A DNA stretch of 64,000 nucleotides from Effrenium voratum (GCA_963377175.1 CAUJNA010000580.1:87001-151000), one strand, 5' to 3'; numbered from the stretch's first letter, positions 47,501 to 58,760 are shown. The notes: generated by a model from the sequence alone, not told the origin. Numbers and translations are program-made.

Positions 47501-48829
47501 GCGACACAAGCCAGGCGTGAGTCAAGATGCGCATGAGCTTGGCGGAGCGGCGTCGCCTGGGTGCGGGGTGGGCGCAAGGCCAAAACCGATTTTTCTCGTT
47601 TTTTTTTTTAACTTTTTCATGTTGGTCCGTAAATATCGTATCAGGCCATTCCAAGTTCGTACAAGTTTGTACGAAGCTCATAAGTCCCGTTATATAAGTC
47701 CCATGACCCATAAGATTAGTTAATAATCATTATTGTCAATTGTTCTTGTATTTCCAGGTCGTTGGGCGACTAGAGGCCCTGTAAACCAATGCCAAGCTGC
47801 TTGCGTGAGGAATCGCCAGACTCTGGATTTAGACTAGGCTAGCCTGCGGGAAAGCTGCAACGCAGCTGCAGAGCGTCAAATCGCGCAAGCACAGTCACAC
47901 TTTAACACATGCAAGCGCAAACGCAGGAGCGTTTGCTGACAGACCATAGGGTTACAACTTGGACTTTAACTTCAACTTAAGGCTGTAGTTAAACTTGAAG
48001 CATGCGTAAACTAATCTAAACATAACTTAATTGGCTAAGCCTATGATGCCCTATGCCTATGACTCTGACTATGACTCTCTGGATGCTACGCCGATATAAC
48101 AATGGCTGTGACTTAAATCTAGGAAAAAAGCGACGGGGGGGTAGCGCCAGGGACCTGGAAAAAAGACTGGGGGCTAACATAAGGACGCCCTGTTGGTCTG
48201 ATTACCATCATCGATCATCATGGATTCTCTCAGCCGGGGCGCGATGCTGTGGCCGATCTGCCCAAAGCCAGAAAGTTAATGCGTCGCCGTGGTACCAAGC
48301 ACTTCCAGCCCGCACACAGGAGGCATCCCTGCTAGACAGATGTGAATCTGACTGTGACAATGTGCGCGCCAATGGCACATAGATGCATGCCCATTCTCGC
48401 GCTGGCTAATGTGCATGACAGCTCCCATTTGCTGGAGGTGTTGCCATCGTCAGTCATGTGCAGCTTGCAGAGCATTGTGCGACGCAGTGACGCGCGCGTG
48501 ACAGACATCTAACATCTGTTTTGAAGCTGCTTTTGCGCTTACACAGTGCTGATAAAGAGAGCATCAGTTGTTTGAGCCGACTTGACTCGCGTGCAGTTGC
48601 GATGCTCCTGTGTGAACTTCTTCGGCTCCAGGGCTTGTCTGGCATCAGTTTCAGGGAGTCGCTTTTCGCCGCTTTTCGACATGTTCACAGAAGCGCAGTT
48701 GACTGACTTAACTGGCAACGCGCACTGCTGTTTGTTGGTGCGCCGAGGTGCTCCGGTCCGGCATTGTCCTCATTTTGCGGCGATTGTGTCGGTGAGGGCG
48801 CAGACATTACACGGTCGCGCATAGAATCC
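44591..48829. other. distinct block: no confident gene, several local repeats
   Basis: 45150-45310 is rich in CCAACCAA words. 45785-45840 repeats AGCCTATA. 45605-45668 reads SPPRYVRKVIRNAGVDCVTP and stops at AAG/GTGAGG, a weak exon-like call. 46860-46985 has two GTGTGTGCGTGTTG...CTTGTTCTTGG copies. 47160-47235 is a GACGGGTGGAC-type minisatellite. 47355-47590 is open on plus (LVEGADPVAAQDGFLLIHNH) but uncertain. Confidence 0.4.
47104..47149. repeat. 46-bp imperfect palindrome
   Basis: It is centred on GGTTTGGGCCCAAACC, with outer arms CCCGTCCT / AGGACGGG, next to a GACGGG minisatellite. Confidence 0.8.
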
Positions 48830-49415
48830 GCGCTGTGTGCTGTTGCTTGCCGGTGATGGCATGATGGCCTCAATGGCCTTCCCATAGCAAAAAGCATGTA
48901 GATTCAGAAGAACTGCTGGGTTTCGTATTTATTGCTTGCTGAACTGCTCAACATGTATAGGTTCAAAAGAAAATATAGGCCTTTGACAACACTCTTGCAG
49001 ACCTGCGGACATGGTGAATCCATGCTGTGACGCTGTGTGCTTTTGCTCGCCGGTCCTTGCCAGAGATAGTCCTGGTCTTGATTCCTTCAATTGCCTGGCC
49101 AGCTAACCTTGCAATTAATCACCTTAGAATACTCAGTCGAAGAAGGCAAGGCCGTTGACAGTACCCTTGCAGCCCCGATGACCCGGAAAGTTCGTGGTGT
49201 GTGCCTTTGCTTGCAGTGTGGGCCCTGACCCGCCCTGGTGATGCAAATAGAGAAGTGTGTGCTTGCGTTGTTCCTTTTCGCAACTCAAATGACGCAGGCC
49301 AGTTGGAGAAACAACAGCTAAGAAGGCGAAGCCGTTGACAACACCCTTTAAGCCTTCTGTTCAGTGCCGAATCCTCGCTGTATGATGTTGCTTTTTCAGC
49401 AATCAACATGTGCTG
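48830..49415. repeat. three degenerate units of about 180 bp
   Basis: AAGGCNAAGCCGTTGACAACACCC-type sequence followed by GCTGT...TTTGCTTGC occurs at about 48972, 49146 and 49325 with heavy divergence. Confidence 0.5.
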
Positions 49416-49734
49416 ACGTATCCATGCTGAGAGCTGTGGCTCAAAACAAAGGGCGGCGGGTTGACATGCTCATAAGGCTTAAAAGACTCATGACTCATGC
49501 ATGAGTGCATGACGCACGCAACATGCAGCAGGACAGCTTGTGACGTTTGACTCCGATTGACTACGACGACGACTCTGACTTAGCACTACCCAGCCACGCA
49601 AAGCTCATCTCGCTCGGGAGTAGCCTCGTATGTCACTTCTCCCATATGGCATTTGGCACGTCAGGTCCTTGTAGCAGTTTGACTTTTGCAGATAGTCGCA
49701 GCGTAGAGTCGCGGTGATTTAGACGGTCCGCTTT

Positions 49735-49865
49735 GCGTGCAATTGACATCCCAGCAAATGTGTTGTCCGTTCGTTGTCCCGTCATCCTCTCGTCGTCTTC
49801 CTGGTCTTCCTTCCGTCATCCTCCCGTCGTCCTCTTGTCGCGCTGCCGTCGTCCTCTTGTCGATC
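49735..49865 (-). repeat. minus-strand GACGAC minisatellite
   Basis: CGTCGTCCTCTTGTCG and CCCGTCGTCC units, the reverse complement of the arrays at 42901 and 50190. Confidence 0.7.
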
Positions 49866-49947
49866 CTTGGTTCCCTGCGCCAACCACAGTTGCAGAAAAA
49901 CCACACGCACCACATATCACATTGCGCGAAATCACGGGTGATGGCAC

Positions 49948-50063
49948 CTGGGCTGCCCTCAGATCCCCCGCATTTGACTAACTTTTAGTGGGTTAAATTC
50001 GGAAACTGCCACTAAACACTAAAAGGATCTAAAAAGCTAAAGAACCGGATGGCTGGGAGCCAC
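49948..50063 (-). mobile_element. family-2 introner-like module, minus strand
   Basis: The minus strand reads GTGGCTCCCAGCCATCCGG...TTAGTGTTTAGTGGCAG...CCCACTAAAAGTTAG...GGGCAGCCCAG, very close to consensus. Confidence 0.75.
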
Positions 50064-50089
50064 CAAGTTTGGTAGACACGTGTATCATA

Positions 50090-50285
50090 AATATATATAT
50101 ATATACATATACTAGGTCCAGTAGACATGTAATGAGTGGTTTCTAGTCATGAGCTACGTGTGGTACAGGGCTAGTATGTCAAGAAAACGACGGGTGGACG
50201 ACGGGCGGGCGACGGGTGGACGACGGGTGGACGACACGTGAACGACGGGAGGACGGGAGGACGACAAGAGGACGAGGGGAGGACT
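50090..50285 (+). repeat. composite repeat, right copy
   Basis: AT run 50091-50108, ACTAGGTCCAGTAGACATGT at 50110-50129, and a GACGGGTGGAC array at 50188-50282, the same order as 42840-43092. Confidence 0.7.
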
Positions 50286-50389
50286 CCATGAAATGTTTCA
50301 TAGCCAGAGTCCAGGGTGCTTGTACATAACAAAAGGCCTGCTGATGTTCATACCCCTCTCCCCAAAAGGGTATATACCCCTTATAAAGT

Positions 50390-50482
50390 GGGTTGGAACC
50401 CAGGGAACTTTTTGCATTCCCTTCATATGTCCTTCTAACCAACAAAAATTCTCAACATTTTGCTGGGGGATCTACAGCACCC
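50390..50482 (+). repeat. family-F dispersed module
   Basis: GGGTTGGAACCCAGGGAACTT...TTTTGCTGGGGGATCTACAGCACCCAGG. Confidence 0.5.
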
Positions 50483-50535
50483 AGGGAAATGTTTCATAGC
50501 CAGAGGTTCGGTCTGTAACGAGTCCTTCTCGCAAG

Positions 50536-50633
50536 GCAGACACAGCGGCGGCGCTGCAGCAGGCGGCGGCCGCCGCCAAATCCGCCACGGTGTTGCCAAG
50601 GCCCCGGGCGGATCGGGCCCCGGAGAAGTGTTT
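50536..50633 (+). CDS. Ala-rich exon-like island
   Basis: After TTCTCGCAAG: ADTAAALQQAAAAAKSATVL, PRPRADRAPEK. Extremely GC-rich against its surroundings, and followed by an inverted family-1 module. Not recognised. Confidence 0.45.
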
Positions 50634-50670
50634 TTTTGTTCTTTTCTTTTTTTTCTTCTTCTTTTTCTGG

Positions 50671-50778
50671 GTAGTTCCGAGAGGTTAGAATAGGGGTACC
50701 AACTTTTTTCTGTAGTCTATCTTAGTAGGGGAACTCTCCCCCAAAAAGTTGGTAAAAGGGCACTACTGGGGGACCTAC
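50671..50778 (-). mobile_element. family-1 introner-like module, minus strand
   Basis: The minus strand reads AGTAGGTCCCCCAGTAGTGC...AAGATAGACTACAGAAAAAAG...CTATTCTAACCTCTCGG. The 3' inverted end is diverged. Confidence 0.7.
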
Positions 50779-50915
50779 TGTGGATGCTTGCGAAATCCGT
50801 TCGCACCACGAAACGAAACCATGGTTGAATCCATTGCTCGTTGGTATTTGCGTTGGGGAATCACTCATTCCTTGGTTTTCAAGGGAATCTCTGCAGGGGG
50901 CGAAGAAAACCGAAG

Positions 50916-50970
50916 TCTCCCAGTTAGGTGCCCTTTCTCACCACCTTTTTTGGTTGGGAGGGTTAACCCT
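50916..50970 (+). mobile_element. 5' fragment of a family-1 module
   Basis: TCTCCCAGTTAGGTGCCC...TTTTTTGGTTGGGAGGGTT, then unrelated sequence. Confidence 0.5.
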
Positions 50971-51037
50971 GATTGTTTCTGGTGATTTTCTCTGGTTTTC
51001 AAGGAATCTGTCACTTCTGCAAAGGGCGAAGCAGTGG

Positions 51038-51165
51038 ATTTTAAAACTCGCTTTGCTGGTGTTGTTCTTTGAACTTTCCTGGAGATTATCAAAGTGATTG
51101 GGGACTGTCTCGCTTCAGCCAACCACTTTGAACATGGCAAACTCATGGGCGCGGTTTTGGATATA
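51038..51165 (+). repeat. family-H repeat (copy 1)
   Basis: TTTTAAAACTCGCTTTGCTGG...GAACTTTCCTGG.GATTATC...GAACATGGCAAACTCATGGG...GGTTTTGGATATA. The copy at 60770-60897 is about 90 percent identical. A family-1 module starts directly at its end. Confidence 0.75.
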
Positions 51166-51167
51166 CT

Positions 51168-51261
51168 AGGTCCCTTTTTGGTTGGGAGGGTTCCCCTACT
51201 AAAATAGACTACAGAAAAAGTTGGTACCCTTATTCTAACCTCACAAAACTGGAGGACCTAG
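51168..51261 (+). mobile_element. family-1 introner-like module
   Basis: AGGTCCCTTTTTGGTTGGGAG...TTATTCTAACCTC...ACTGGAGGACCTAG. A small deletion removes the GTGCCC part. Confidence 0.75.
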
Positions 51262-52928
51262 TTCCCAGTCATCCGCTTTCCTAGTTTTTAGTAGTTTTAG
51301 TTGGTTTAGGGGTAGTTTCAATGTAACACTGGTTGGACTTGTCTTCCATTTGGCTTAATGAGACCATTGGTTCTTCCCGTTGCTTCCATTTACATGTCAA
51401 TGTGAAAATAGGGGTTCACAAAGATCCTTTCTTCCATGTGCTTGAGGATATGTTATATATATATATATGTATATAGAAATATATATATCTTTTTGGTTTT
51501 GAAGGGAATCTATCACTACCGGAAAACGTTCCTCATTTTTTCCCAAGGGGACTTCAGCAAGCCTAGTTTTCGGTTGACCAAATATGGATCGGAATGGTCC
51601 TGAAGGGAACCAACATGGAAACCAGCAATCTGCAATTTAGAGACCAACCCAGGGGATTAGGGATCAACCCAGGGGATCCTGAAGTAGGGAAAAAACTTCT
51701 CAGGAGAGGCTGCATCAATTCCTACCTCTCAGCTCTGGGGTCAGGCCCAGATCGGCGCTCATTTTTTATTTATTTATTTTTCCGGCAGCTTTCAGGGAGG
51801 GCTTATGGGGGGGATTTGCGGGGGGAGGGTGTTCGGTTCCAGGGGGCTGGGGATACCGCCGGGGCTGGTTGCTCAAACTTAGGAAACCATGGGGATCAAA
51901 CGAAGCCCCCCCCTCCGGTTTTCTCCAAGGGAGTGTGTGATGTTTTAGGGCACTACGCAAAATGTCCTTTAAAGCCAGAAAGTGAGTACCCTCAACAAAA
52001 ACGCAAACCCCTTTTGTGCGCGTGCATGTTCGTTTGTGTGTCAGTGAAAACCATTTAAAGCTGGGCCCCCTTCCAGGCGTTTCGCCATAGGTAACCCTTC
52101 GGAATTCCTGGCCCGCAGTTTTGACCTTGGAAATATTTCCCATGTTGTGCAAGTTATCCTTTCTGGCGGTTGTTTGAAGGGTCGTCTCATGTTTACCGGA
52201 CCTTTTGATCAACCCCCCAAATCAGTTTACAGGCGAGGTTCAATGAAATGCGTGAACAGACATCAGATTTGTTAAGAGCAAGCTCCGAGGCTTTGTGGGT
52301 GTCTTGTTGCTTTCAGTGGGACCATGAAGATGGTTGCCATTGGGAGACATTTGACATTTTTGCTTATGGTGGTTTAGTGGGAAATCCCATCTTAACTGCT
52401 GAAATATTTTTTGCTCCTCTTCCAACGTCAACCAAGTGACGATGATGGTGTCAAATAATGCACGTCTGCCGCAGGTATGTGCCCCCGACTGCACCTGTGG
52501 AGAAGGCTGGGCCAATGTGAGTCATGCAAGCGCGAAGTGTTGTGAGGGTAGCGTGTTTTGGGTTGGGCTGCATCCTGATTTTGACGCATCCCTTGGAAGG
52601 CTGCAGACATGATTTTGCTCATGCGAAGGTTTGAGCCAAGTACTTAGAGTATGTGGACCCTGGCGAAAAAACGGCTCGGGGGTTGAATCTCTTCAGCTGA
52701 TGATTCGAACACGGTCCAGTGCCAAGTAAGGAAACAGATGCACCGAGCCAACAAGCCAACAAGTAGAGCACGAGCTCTCGGGTGCCCCCTCGTGTTTTTT
52801 TGTTCTTCTTTTTTTGTTGTTCAATCCGGGGCTCCCGCAAGAGATAAATTTTAGAGCCCGGGGTTTGCTGCGATCTTTGAACTTGTTTGGACTTTCGGAA
52901 CCAATGTGGCAACCACACCGGTGAGTCT
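51262..52928. other. spacer; dispersed repeat at 52069-52222
   Basis: An AT run lies at 51455-51490. 52069-52222 is related to 3650-3780. Open frames (51594-52058 plus, 51766-52212 minus) compete on both strands, so no gene is called. Confidence 0.4.
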
Positions 52929-53046
52929 AGGTCTCCCAGTAGTGCCCTTTTACCAACTTTTTTTTTCGGGAGGGTTCCCCTACTAAAATACACAACAAAG
53001 AAAAAAGCTGGTACCCAGATTCTAGCATCTCTACTGGAGGACCTAG
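52929..53046 (+). mobile_element. family-1 introner-like module
   Basis: AGGTCTCCCAGTAGTGCCC...CTACTAAAATACACAAC...CTACTGGAGGACCTAG. Confidence 0.75.
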
Positions 53047-53144
53047 TGACTTAACAAAGCATTTGGGTGGTAAAGAGGGTGCCCAATTGCCAGTATATAT
53101 TTGGTAGCCACAGGAGCATATTTAACAGTTGGGGAATTCCCCAG

Positions 53145-53271
53145 GTTTTCTTTTCGGGGTGGCTTGCCTTTGATCGGGTGTTTGTTGGGACTGAGGATGC
53201 GGGCAAGAAGAAGGCCGAGAAGGAGGTTGGGAACTCGGGCGTTTCAACCGGAACTGCGGGGTGTGGCCAAG
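53145..53271 (+). CDS. exon-like island with acceptor and donor
   Basis: After ATTCCCCAG: VFFSGWLAFDRVFVGTEDAG, KKKAEKEVGNSGVSTGTAGC, GQ, then CAAG/GTGAGCC. Both boundaries fit GT...AG. Product not recognised. Confidence 0.5.
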
Positions 53272-54154
53272 GTGAGCCACGTCCTCAAAACCGATTCGGG
53301 TAGATGAGAAACACCTATGGCTGGAGGCCCAACCAACTTTAGAAACCAACCAAACGCACCTGAGCCACAATCAAAAGCCAGGTGGATGAAGGTTAGCAAT
53401 CAAAACCCGGGTAGATGACTCGGTTAGTAAGGGGCAGTCCCAGCCAGAAGTAGTTGCGGATATCCGCAAGCAGCCTTCGGTGTGGCTACCTATGGTTTCC
53501 CCTAGTTGCCCAGAGAAGGTTGGTGGTTCCCCCTTGTTCCCATGTCCAGAATCCCAAGTACTGTCCAAGAAGCAGTGTTTGGGGGGTGCTGGAGGGGGTG
53601 ACACTTTTCGAAACACCCATATGGACCACGAGCAATAATAGTTGCAGGCTCTCTCGGGGATGGTTTTAACGGGATGAGACCTTGGGTGATCACTACATTG
53701 CCAAGGAAAACGCGCGGCCAGAACGCAAGGCTTTTCTGCGTCCATTTGTGCGAACCTGTCATATTAATCCATAGCTTGGTGTTCCTTTGGCGCAATTGTT
53801 TCTGACTGTTGGAAGATGACTCGTACCATGTACACATACCATGTACACACATACCATGTACATACATGACTCATACCATGTACTCATAACTATAAGCTGG
53901 AGAATCCCTTTCAGACAGCTTCACGAATGGCAGCGACGACGACAGGTCCGGATTTAATTCGCGGTCGCGTGGATAGCTTGGGCGTCTTACGTCGCGCAAA
54001 TGAGAGGCTGGCTGGTGCTCAGCAGGGAATGAGGGACTGACCCTTATAAACCATCCCTTGCGGTTTCCTTTCCGGGGATCCCTGGGTTGATTCCCTCATT
54101 GACTCATTCCTTGCCTATCGCACCAGCAACGAGGGTTAGCGGCGCATCCTTCTT
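53272..54154. other. spacer with a short ACCATGTAC repeat
   Basis: TACCATGTACACA-type units lie at 53825-53884. No gene. Confidence 0.4.
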
Positions 54155-54285
54155 GAGGTGCAATCCGCAAGGTGCTCAGGAAGTCCATAGCTTTCTGCCG
54201 TGGAAGGGCTCGTCGGGTTTGGTGCTTTGGCCTCGCTCGAGCCAGTCGCCTGGACCGAAGGATCCCATTCAGATGGTCGGTGACT
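54155..54285 (+). CDS. exon-like island before a family-G repeat
   Basis: Reads FLRCNPQGAQEVHSFLPWKG, SSGLVLWPRSSQSPGPKDPI and breaks near CAGATG/GTCGGT just before the family-G repeat. Not recognised. Confidence 0.35.
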
Positions 54286-54383
54286 GGGGTAGACTTAGGA
54301 TACATTTTACATTGTACCAGCGACTCAAAGTGAAGCAAACAATAAGATGTACATTCAACAACTGGGCCGAACTCTAATCATGG
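54286..54383 (+). mobile_element. family-G repeat (copy 2)
   Basis: Same sequence as 41072-41169 with a few substitutions. Confidence 0.8.
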
Positions 54384-54920
54384 TGAGTTGTTATTGTTAC
54401 CAAACAGGAACCACGAACAACCTGAGATTTCGTCATGCAGAGTTGGACTTCCAAGGAAGCCATGGTAGGCACCCAAGTCGCCCACAGATCCGTGTTTGGC
54501 GTGCCTTTGCGCCAGAGCAGAAGGACGTTCTCAGGGCTTCATGGCTGACATAAAGTCACCGGCACCCCAACAGCTCTCAAAGAGTTTGCTTGCTTTGAGG
54601 GATCAAGTCGGGACGTGCTTGTTCCAACCCTAAGCCTTTGTGTTGGCTTCTGTTGTACCTTTGCGTTGGTTCTGAAACATACCTCAATATCAAAATCTAA
54701 TTCGCTGCAATTTGTTGCTGGTTTGGAAATCAATGATTTGGAGCTTGGATATTATTGTTTCGAAGAGCAATTGGGCCAAGAACACTGGTGGGTTGGCAAA
54801 ACAGGCCCCGCCCCTCTTCCCGTCTTCCCCCGGAGTCGGCTGGTGTCCGTGCCCGTGCCAGCCTGCGGGGGCTCCCGCAGCCAAAGCGAACAAGATGAAT
54901 GCAGGCGAGGCAACAGCTGC
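54384..54920. other. spacer with GC-rich end
   Basis: No confident gene. 54795-54935 is GC-rich (ANTGGLAKQAPPLFPSSPGV in one frame) and leads into the tandem array. Confidence 0.35.
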
Positions 54921-54934
54921 TGCCGTGCGAGTGT

Positions 54935-57115
54935 GACGGTGTGTTTGTGTGTGGGTGTGGATTTGTGTCTGTTGTGTGTGTGGGTATCTGGGTATCTGTG
55001 TCTGTGACGGTGTGTTTGTGTGTGGGTGTGGATCTGTGTCTGTTGTGTGTGTGGGTATCTGGGTATTTGTGTCTGTGACGGTGTGTTTGTGTGTGGGTGT
55101 GGATCTGTGTCTGTTGTGTGTGTGGGTATCTGGGTATTTGTGTCTGTGACGGTGTGTTTGTGTGTGGGTGTGGATCTGTGTCTGTTGTGTGTGTGGGTAT
55201 CTGGGTATTTGTGTCTGTGACGGTGTGTTTGTGTGTGGGTGTGGATCTGTGTCTGTTGTGTGTGTGGGTATCTGGGTATTTGTGTCTGTGACGGTGTGTT
55301 TGTGTGTGGGTGTGGATCTGTGTCTGTTGTGTGTGTGGGTATCTGGGTATTTGTGTCTGTGACGGTGTGTTTGTGTGTGGGTGTGGATCTGTGTCTGTTG
55401 TGTGTGTGGGTATCTGGGTATTTGTGTCTGTGACGGTGTGTTTGTGTGTGGGTGTGGATCTGTGTCTGTTGTGTGTGTGGGTATCTGGGTATTTGTGTCT
55501 GTGACGGTGTGTTTGTGTGTGTGGGTGTGGATCTGTGTCTGTTGTGTGTGTGGGTATCTGGGTATTTGTGTCTGTGTCTGTGTGTTTGTGTGTGGGTGTG
55601 GATCTGTGTCTGTTGTGTGTGTGGGTATCTGTGTCTGTGTGTCTGTGTGCGTTTGTGTGTGGGTGTGGATCTGTGTCTGTTGTGTGTGTGGGTATCTGGG
55701 TATTTGTGTCTGTGTCTGTGTGTTTGTGTGTGGGTGTGGATCTGTGTCTGTTGTGTGTGTGTGTGGGTATCTGTGTCTGTGTGTCTGTGTGCGTTTGTGT
55801 GTGGGTGTGGATCTGTGTCTGTTGTGTGTGTGTGTGGGTATCTGGGTATTTGTGTCTGTGNNNNNNNNNNNNNNNNNNNNNNNNNNNNNNNNNNNNNNNN
55901 NNNNNNNNNNNNNNNNNNNNNNNNNNNNNNNNNNNNNNNNNNNNNNNNNNNNNNNNNNNNGGGTATCTGTGTCTGTGTGTCTGTGTGCGTTTGTGTGTGG
56001 GTGTGATCTGTGTGTGTCTGTGTGTGTGTGTGTGTTTGTGTGGGTGTGGATCTGTGTCTGTTGTGTGTGTGTGTGGGTATCTGGGTATCTGTGTCTGTGT
56101 GTCTGTGTGTGTGTTTGTGTGGGTGTGGATCTGTGTCTGTTGTGTGTGTGTGTGGGTATCTGGGTATCTGTGTCTGTGTGTCTGTGTGTGTGTGTTTGTG
56201 TGGGTGTGGATCTGTGTCTGTTGTGTGTGTGTGTGGTATCTGGGTATCTGTGTCTGTGTGTCTGTGTGTCTGTGTGTTGTGTGTGGTGTGTGGATCTGTG
56301 TCTGTTGTGTGTGTGTGTGGGTATCTGGGTATCTGTGTCTGTGTGTCTGTGTGTGTGTTTGTGTGGGTGTGGATCTGTGTCTGTTGTGTGTGTGTGTGGG
56401 TATCTGGGTATCTGTGTCTGTGTGTCTGTGTGTGTGTGTTTGTGTGGGTGTGGATCTGTGTCTGTTGTGTGTGTGTGTGGGTATCTGGGTATCTGTGTCT
56501 GTGTGTCTGTGTGTGTGTGTTTGTGTGGGTGTGGATCTGTGTCTGTTGTGTGTGTGTGTGGGTATCTGGGTATCTGTGTCTGTGTGTCTGTGTGTGTGTG
56601 TTTGTGTGGGTGTGGATCTGTGTCTGTTGTGTGTGTGTGGGTATCTGGGTATCTGTGTCTGTGTGTCTGTGTGTGTGGGTGTGTGGGTGTGGATCTGTGT
56701 CTGTTGTGTGTGTGTGGGTGTCTGTGTGTCTGTGTGTGTGGGTGTGGATCTGTGTCTGTTGTGTGTGTGTGTGGGTATCTGGGTATCTGTGTCTGTGTGT
56801 CTGTGTGTGTGGGTGTGGATCTGTGTCTGTTGTGTGTGTGTGTGTGTGGGTATCTGGGTATCTGTGTCTGTGTCCGTGTCTGTGTGTGGGTGTCTGTGTC
56901 TGTGTCTGTGTTCTGTGTCTGTGTGTGGGTGTGGATATGTCTGTGTGTGTGTGTGTCTGTGTCTGTGTCTGTGTGTCTGTGTGTGGGTGTGAATCTGTGT
57001 CTTTGTGTGGGTGAGTTTGTGCGTGCGTCTGTGTGTGTGTGTGTGTGTTTGGCTATCTGTGTCTGTGTCTCTGTCTGTGTCTGTGTGTCTCTGTGTGTCT
57101 GTGTGTGTTTGCGTT
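54935..57115. repeat. 71-bp tandem array of TGTG-rich units, degenerating downstream
   Basis: Starting at 54935, a 71-bp unit (GACGGTGTGTTTGTGTGTGG, GTGTGGATCTGTGTCTGTTG, TGTGTGTGGGTATCTGGGTA, then TTTGTGTCT) repeats eight times almost perfectly, then with variable TG runs. Long ORFs on both strands follow from 71-bp frame cycling and lack of stops, not from genes. Confidence 0.95.
55861..55960. other. assembly gap (100 N)
   Basis: Exactly 100 N in the tandem array, so array length is unknown. Confidence 0.99.
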
Positions 57116-58434
57116 TGTTTCTTGGAATGTATGTTGATATTATGCTCAAGCTAAATGCTCGGAATGAGGAACCAGAGCCTTCCGATCTTTGGTGGGAAGG
57201 GGTTGACAGGGAATCAACATGAAATCACGCGGCGAGAGGTTTGCACGCTGGACACAGGGCCACACTACTTGCTTCGACATCGACATGGAAAGACAGCTTA
57301 TGGTTCTTTGGGCGGCGATGTTGGCTGCTTCAAGCAGCAACTTTCCAGATCCCGAAACTCACCTTCCGTGATATATATATATATATATGTAACCAGTTTT
57401 TCGGTCATGGGTCTGTCTTTTCTCATACATGACTAGCTAGGAGTTCCTGTTTCGAAGCGGGGGTCTGGGGCTGGAGGTCGTGTTCTTGACGCGTCGCAAC
57501 CGTCCGCAATGGTCCGCAACCGTCCACAATGTGGCGAGAAGGCTGCGCCGTGGGGGAAAGCTTAGACTGTGAGGTTTGCATGGTTTGAGAAGCATGCCTG
57601 GACCGTCCGACCAATTAAAATTTTGGCCGTTTTCCGAAACAGCAATAGTTTTCGCCGGCTGCTGCAAAGAACGCTCTTTCGGAGAAACGCTCGCCGCGAG
57701 TCCAGCTCCTGACCAGCAAAAAAAACACCCCCGTTTCGCCAGGAAGTTACGTCGTTTTGCATTTTTTAGTGATACTAGAGTGTGCAACCACTGCAACTGC
57801 CGGCAGGCGGAATAATAGCCGTTGGGTCAAAAAACAGTTCTCGACAAAGCAGCAACATTTTTGCACATGTTGGAAGAGCCAGGTATTGTTCTTACCTCGC
57901 GTGTGCGAAAATCATGGCGTTTGCAACGTCTCATGTTGTTGTGCTGCGCAGGCGCGGTTGCACCTTTAGTGCCATTGCGATTGGTGCTTGAGGGGTTGTT
58001 TTTTTTTCTTGTTCCCCCGTTTTGCTTGGCAGGCGTGTGGCGTTTGCGCCAGCATGCCCTCTCATAGAATTGGCTCTTCCAAGCCCGAAGCTTGTGAATA
58101 TCGTCGAAATCATTCTGGCGCCGCAGTCCCGTGCCAAAATTTGGGGAAGCGCCATAAATTTCAAAGTTGGATTTCGCTGCAGCTCTGGACATTTTTGAAG
58201 CCGTTGCAAGCTCACTGTGCGTGACGGGCGCAGCACTCTGGAGTGTTCTGAGCAAATTCCGTGGTAGCCGTAGCGCCTTGGTGCCAAAAAATGGACGAGT
58301 AGATAGACTCGCAGAATGATACGGTATGCGGGTTCGTTGATGTCATTGACTAAGATAACTAGTTCGATGTAAGTGGACAGATGGAGAAATAGACGGAATG
58401 CGAGCTAGCTGTGAAGGTAGATCAGCAAATCGGT
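57116..58434. other. spacer, no gene supportable
   Basis: An AT run lies at 57371-57388. Open frames 57576-57815 (plus) and 57827-58255 (minus) have no recognisable domain. Confidence 0.35.
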
Positions 58435-58760
58435 TGAAAGAAAGAAAGCAGAACAATTAAACAAAAACAAGAAGAAAAGAAGGAAGGAAGGAAAGAAGGC
58501 ATGAAGGACAGGGAAACACAGAAAGGAAGAAAGGAAGGAAATCAAGAAAGTCCGGAAGACATAAAAGGAGCAAGGGAGAAAGACATAAAGAAAGAACAGA
58601 CACAAAAACAAAGTGGAGTAAAAGAAGGAAGGAATAAAGCAATCAAGACAGAAATACAGAAAGAAAGGAAAAAAGGGAAGAAACAAGGACATGATGTTAT
58701 ACAACAAGAAAGGAAGGAAGGAAGCAAGGACAGAAGGAAAGTTATTGAATACATGATTAG
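58435..58760. repeat. GAAG/GGAA purine tract
   Basis: GGAAGGAAGGAAAGAAGG-type sequence with ACAGA interruptions over 320 bp. Confidence 0.85.

Noticed and set aside
54690..57222. Very long ORFs on both strands (His/Thr-rich minus, Val/Cys-rich plus)
   Set aside because: They follow from a TGTG-rich 71-bp tandem array and run through 100 N; not genes.
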